NCBI GenBank assembly: GCA_965153355.1
Contig: OZ231127.1
Coordinates: forward strand, 40,610,001-40,674,000
DNA: 64,000 bases
Reading direction: 5' to 3'
From: Flaccisagitta enflata
Taxonomy: Eukaryota > Chaetognatha > Sagittoidea > Aphragmophora
Part shown: positions 47,101 to 53,100 of the stretch, one piece after another
How positions within the stretch are numbered: position 1 is the stretch's first letter
Layout: each line of letters begins with the position of its first letter
The notes under the pieces: model-generated
Seen by the model: only the letters and a program-made list of their open reading frames with translations
What the model was told of the DNA's origin: nothing
The model's database searches: none
Translations under genes and position numbers: made by a program

Positions 47101-50100
47101 TTGAAAAAGAAATAAAAAGTTAATTTTTTCATCATATTGCTATGAAATACATTTATTTTTAATGATTTTATAAAAAAATAAGCTTTTACTTCTTTTTCAA
47201 AAGTATATAGTGTGACATATCAAACAAACCGCAAGCCACCCGCTGAGTCCAAATCTGTGGTCAAAAATACTAAAATAAATCATCTCAAAGAGTTACGATG
47301 AAAAATGTACTGAATTTGTACTATTTTTGAACATATTTCAAAAAGCGCCCCAAAAATGATTTAGTTCTTTTCAGATTTGTATGATACACACCACAAGGAC
47401 TCAAAACCTATCAGAGTCGTAGAGTAATCGTATTAGACATGATTGAAACAACATGCGAAAATTTAATCCACAAATTTTCGAACAGATCACTGTTCTTCAT
47501 CAGGTGGCAGAGAAATAAGAAATGAGACAAAGTAGGATAGGAGAGGAAGGAAATAGACATATGGTTGAAGATGGAGAGAGAGACAAATTGAGGATTGGCA
47601 GAAGACAAAAGAGAGAGAGACTGAGTAGAATGACTACTCAGGGTGCCCCCGGGGGCGGCGATTAATTGTCATTGTTGAGATTGAATGAGCCGATCCCTAA
47701 TTCGCTGCGATTGTCTCTGAGGAAGAGGACGTTGAGGCTGCGATTGCTGCTGCTGCGGCTGCGGTTGGCTCTGCTCCGTCCTAGGTTGGGTAGGTTGGCT
47801 GGTGCTTTGGGAAGAGGCTGGGTGAGGGGTGGAGTTTTCCCTGCGCGGTCTGCCCTGGCGCCGAGGTGCCGTGTTGATCGGAGTTTCAATCTCCGGATTA
47901 TGAGGAGGAGGAGGAGGAGGAGCTTTTATGTGGTCTGCGAGAATAGAGTCAAAGTGAGAGGACAGTTGGTGACGGCCAGGGTCGATGTTGATCGCGGGAT
48001 TGAGGGCTCTGATGAAAAGGGCCTCTTTGATACCCCGCTTGACCCAATCGCTCTCATAAGACAATATGGTTTGGTCTTCCTTGCGAAAGTGGTGGCCGTG
48101 GTCACGTGCATGTTGCAGCATTGCCGACTTGTATTTGCCAAGAGCGTTGGTGGCAGTGGAAGTGTGTTCTTGGAAACGGGCAGCTGCGGTCCTTTTGGTT
48201 TCGCCTATGTATACATCAGGGCATGGCTGATGGTCGATGCCTGCGCATGGTTGGTGATATACAAGGCCAACTTTTTCTTCCTTTTCCAGTTTGTCCTTCG
48301 GTTTGACGAGTCTCTCTGAGGGAACCTCTATTGGTGATGGAAACACTGATTCCTTTGCTCTGAAAGACACCAGCCAGACGCTCAGTAGTCCCGGCATAGT
48401 AGGGCAGGCTCACGTGACCGAGGCGCTCTCTGCGAGGAGGAGGAGGAGGAGGGGGAGGAGGAGAGGAAGGAGAGGAGCCGAGAGTGGAGAGGTCGGGAGG
48501 AGGCAATTAGGGCCACAGGGGTTTCGAGAGCTACTTTTGGGGTGATTGAGAGCTTTGTAGGGACCACCAAACCATATGTATGATTTTGTCGCTTCTACCA
48601 TCATCAAAATCATGCTCCTCCTCCAGCGCAGTCTCTTTGGTCTGGAGGAGGTCCAATAAGTCCTCCTCCTCCTTCTCCTCCAAAATATGAGATCATACAG
48701 CAAATTCAGGACAAAACCATGATGAGGTGATGTTTGAAGTAAGTTAAATTTTATCTAAAACATGTTTTTTTGCTTTCTATGGACCATGAGAATCAAAGTT
48801 CAAAACATCCACAAAACTGCATTATGGTCATAAATGTCTTAAATGTTGGTTTGATTATTATCTATGTTAATCAACTATTCACTTATTAAATGTTCTGTTT
48901 TTGTCATCTTTGTATGTATGTATACTTTATATTTTGATGTTTATTGATCCTATTTCTATCCCTAATATAAATGACTATGTAATCTTTAAAAAAATCAAAT
49001 CATCACTTACTTGATTTATTGTAGCTGTAACATTCACATGACCCTAATTCTTTTTTTACTTTTTAAATTGTTGTTTGTAGTAAAGCAATCTTTGTCAGAC
49101 CTTAACTCGTCCGGACAAACGACTACCCTAGTCGCAAGCTGGTAGACAGTAACCAAAAAATGCGTAAAACACCAAACAAGGCCAAGTTAAGGTCAATAAG
49201 AGCGCTTTGTTTGATTATGAATTTGTGAATGAACGTTTTTGATGAACGAATAAATGAATAAAAGAATGAATGAATGAATGAATGAATAAATGAATGAGTA
49301 AAAGAATGAATGAAAGAATGAATGTAAGAATGAATGAATGAATGAATGAATGAATGGATTAATGACAGAATGAAGAATGAATGAATCAATGAACGAATGA
49401 ATGAATTATTTTTTCATTCATTCATTCATATATTCATTCATTCATTCATCAAAAATGTTCATTCACAAAATCTTAATCAAGCGAGGCGCACTTACTGGTT
49501 TTCACCTGGCCTTGTTGTACATGATATAGCAAATTTCTAAAAACTACTGACAATTGGGATACTTATTTAGGATATGCAAAAACCCAAATAAGTAAAGTGT
49601 GATGGACCGACCAACCGATGGACGGACAGACTGACACACCAACGGAATAACAGACAGACAAAGCAGGGTGTAGAGTCGCGTAGCGCGCAACTAAAAAGCA
49701 CATGGTTTTGTGCAACCATAGCAATGCATAAACATGGTTTTGTAAGTACTCTCAAAGCCTCCTTCAATGAGAGCTCTCAGAGAGGAGTGAGAGCTAAGAG
49801 AGTCTCGATGAGTTCTTTGAGAGCTCTCCGAGACTCTCAAACTCTCCGAGAGCTCTCAAACTCTCGAAACGCCCGTGGCCCTGGCGAGGAGGAGGAGGAG
49901 GAGGAGGAGGAGGGCGCGGTCGGTAGCGAGCTTTGTCGTAGGCCCATTTGGGATAGCCGTTGACAGTGAGTGCCTCTTTGACTCGTCGATATTCAGCCTT
50001 TTTGAGCTCGTCTGTGGATGGAATGAGTTCAGCGCGACGAGTGAGTGAATGGATGGTGGCGAATTTGTGAGCACGTGGAGCGTGGCTGTCCCATGGAATG

Positions 50101-53100
50101 TATTGGTTTGTGTGTGTGGGTTTGCGATAGACGTCGAAGTCTAGAGTGCCATAGGGGTTGTGGATGATGGTGACGTCAAGCATTGCAATTCTGCCGTCTT
50201 TTTCGACTTCCTTGGTCCACTTGATATCAGGGTGAATGGAGTTGAGGTAATTGTGGAGTGGTTGAATGTGGTCGTTATGGACAATGACAAGTGTGTCGTC
50301 GGCTTTCCTCAGCCATGTTTTTATGACATCGCCGGGATTGATGGATTCATCGCCGGTGGGGTAGTTGGCAAGGGCAGCGGCCTCAAAGTCTTCCATGTAG
50401 ATGTCAGAGAGAGGGCTGCTGGTGGACTTACCCATGCCAAAACCCTTGAGCTGTTTGTAGTAGGCACCTTCCCACCGAAAATAGGCCAAGTCGAGGTCGA
50501 GTTTGACAAGAGCCAAGATGTCATGGGGACGGATGGGGGTGCGTTTGCCCAATTCGCGGTCGTTCTCAAGTTTGTCCTTTAGAAGGTTAAGTGTTTGTTC
50601 CTGGGGAATATTGGTGTACATGTCCACCAGGTCAAACGAGCACAAAGAGAAACCTGGTGGTATGGTAACGTCTTTGAGCTTATTTTTGAGATCGATGCTG
50701 TCCTTTATGTGGTGAGGTGTTTTGCCCACAAGGGGACCAAGGATGCGGCCACACTCTTTTGTCATTGCTGAGAAGATGGAGTTACTGCAGCTGACGATGG
50801 GACGAAGAGGGGCATTTTCCTTGTGTATTTTGGGCTGGCCAAACATGAGCGGAGGATTGGCAGTGGTGGAGGGAGAGAGTCGGTGAAAGATGGGAGAAGG
50901 GAGGTAGCTCTGCATGGGGAGAAGTGTAGCCATGATGGTAGCCCTATGATGTTGGGTAGGGTCGGCTGCTAGCCTCTCGTAGGTGTTGGTGTTGCTCACG
51001 AGAGTCCTCATTTTTTGTAAATAAACTTCTCTATCTTCGACGATGGAGGCTCTACCCTTGTCAGCTGGGTGGACGGAGATGGAATCGTCGTCTTTCAGCT
51101 CTTTGTGGGCCATCCTTTCCTCCCGCGTGGTGTTGGAAGGCGGGGGGTCGGGATGACGGAGGATGTTAGAAGCGGCAGATTTGAGGCTAGAAGCTGCGTC
51201 AGATTGGAGACCAAGTTGGCGGGCACCCGATTCGACGGCAACTACAAACTCGAAGACGGGAGGTTTATTAGGAGTAGGATTATATGATAGGCCTTTTTGT
51301 AAAACTCTTTTTTGGGCATCTGTAAGCTCCTTGGATGAGAGATTATGTACCCATTTGTCTTTTATTTCTTTCGCTCTTTCTTCTGAAACTTTCATGATAG
51401 GTTTGTCTTTTATCTTATTTTGTTCTTTTTGCTGAGATAGAAGATAATCTAGTTTACGTTTTTGTTTGTCTCTTGCTTTGTTAAATTCTCTGTTAAATGA
51501 ATTCCGAAAACGGGCAGTGCAGTCTTCGTAGAGAGAGGGACCGACAATGGCCAAAAGACGTGGCTCTGCTTCAGAAATGTCTCTTCTAATATTAGTGCGG
51601 GAGATGTTAGTTTGACGAATGCGTTCAGATAAGAGAGCTTTTTGTGCTTTGAAAATAATTTTGTCGGCACGTGGGCCCCTTATGCAGGACGTAAGGGTCA
51701 AAGAAACGGAGAAGACTTGAAAGCGTTTGAGAGAAAGATTGAAGTGAAGGTTATTGCTCCATTTAGCATCAGAGATGTAACGACGTTCAATGAAGCGATA
51801 TAAGTTGAGGGCCTCCTGGCCAAACTCATGCGATAAGTTAAGATGGAAGTTCCGACGTTGAGTTTGAGATCTGTTCGAAAATTTGTGGATTAAATTTTCG
51901 CATGTTGTTTCAATCATGTCTAATACGATTACTGAACCTCAAACTCAACGTCGGAACTTCCATCTTAACAGAGTCGTAGACGATCATTTCAAGTCAACTC
52001 ATTCCGTGTTCTGGCGGACAGTGCACGGCGAGATCCTGTATTGAGTCAAATGATCGACAAACGTTCCTTGAGAGCCTCCTCTGCTACTCTGTTGTTCCAT
52101 CTGTCGGTTCATCCCTTCGTCTCTCTATATATGATTAACGTCAAATTCAATACACTCAGCGTTGCCCTATCGGGCTTTCTTTATGAGTGTTTTTTTAGGA
52201 ATGGGAAATCTTATTTTGGCCTCAACATCGGGAGGTAGTGCCGCTAAATTTTGGCCTGTAAAGATTATTTTAGCGCTTGAATTAAAACAAAAAGGCCAAG
52301 TAGGCCAATACGCGCGCAGTGTGGATCTTGGAACTACTGCGTTACCGACCAACCGATAGCCTCATATTGACGTGCGTTGTCGCACGTAAAACGATTGATT
52401 CCTGACTCAAACCAAAAAACATTGATTTTTTTACAACAGTTTCGCCTTCAAATACGACTTTACACATCGATGGGGAGCAACGATCTACGTTCTGCTGCCA
52501 ATCGGCCTGACGGTGCTCATCTCCGCAGTGATTGTGTACCAAACAATTATTAAGATGAGAGGACTTCGACTGATGAGCAGCAAATGGGACAAAGCAAAGT
52601 AAGCTTGGGGTGCCGACCGACAATGAATGGTGAGAAATGGTGTAAATGGACATTTAGCGTCGTTTCAAAGCGGGGCCAATGCCCCTACCAGATGGTCTCA
52701 TCTCCTATACTGCTCAATATCCGCTGTGTAGAACACGGGTGATTTTTCGTTCATTCGAATGTTCTTCCGCTCGTCCTTCTCCTCCTTCTCCTCCCATGGC
52801 CATGCCATAATCCTGCTCTCTCAGACTTGAAATCATTCCTCTAGTCTAGGACCTAGAATCAGGCCTGTATATAGTTGCTTATTCCCCCCCCGGCAGGGGG
52901 GGGGAATAAAAAAGGATTTGGAAATGGGGAAGAAAATCAAAGGGTAGAAAAACCAAAAACAGAAAAATGTAAAAGATATTACACTTTTGGCAGTACCAAA
53001 ATGTAATATTTAGTCACCACAACACTATTTCATACTATTAAAACCAAAATATTTATATATTGGGGGTGTATGGGGAAGAAAATCAAATGTAGTTCGACCC

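Larger units (their letters stand above)
48505..49881. mobile_element. 1.4-kb insertion between Penelope RT and GIY-YIG parts
   Basis: Sits at a TCC/GGA polyproline-coding tract. Its ends are inverted: AGGGCCACAGGGGTTTCGAG at the left and CTCTCGAAACGCCCGTGGCC at the right. The interior holds GAGAGCTCTC-rich short repeats, a (GAAT)n block and a subfamily A fragment. Possibly hAT-like by its AGGGCC ends; target duplication not clear. Confidence 0.6.
47424..51969 (-). mobile_element. Penelope-like retroelement with 11-bp target duplication
   Basis: AGAGTCGTAGA flanks it at 47413-47423 and 51970-51980. It carries an RT frame, a separate GIY-YIG part, and an inverted copy of its own 5' end (including the RT start codon) at the far end (47430-47490 versus 51860-51932). 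Beyond that, 51938-51969 inverts 51837-51868, making a terminal hairpin. Gene order RT then GIY-YIG is that of Penelope-like elements. Confidence 0.88.
46831..52026. mobile_element. Foldback element hosting the Penelope insertion
   Basis: Left arm CAAAACACGGAATGAGTTGA..GATCGTCT..GATAG, right arm split in two: 47150-47423 (..ACTCAAAACCTATCAGAG) and 51981-52026 (CGATCATTTC..ACTCATTCCG). Rejoined without the inserted element the arms mirror each other, with a centre near 47150. Without the insert it would be about 640 bp. Confidence 0.75.

Noticed and set aside
47666-48319. 217-codon plus-strand frame
   Set aside because: Antisense shadow of the Penelope GIY-YIG region.
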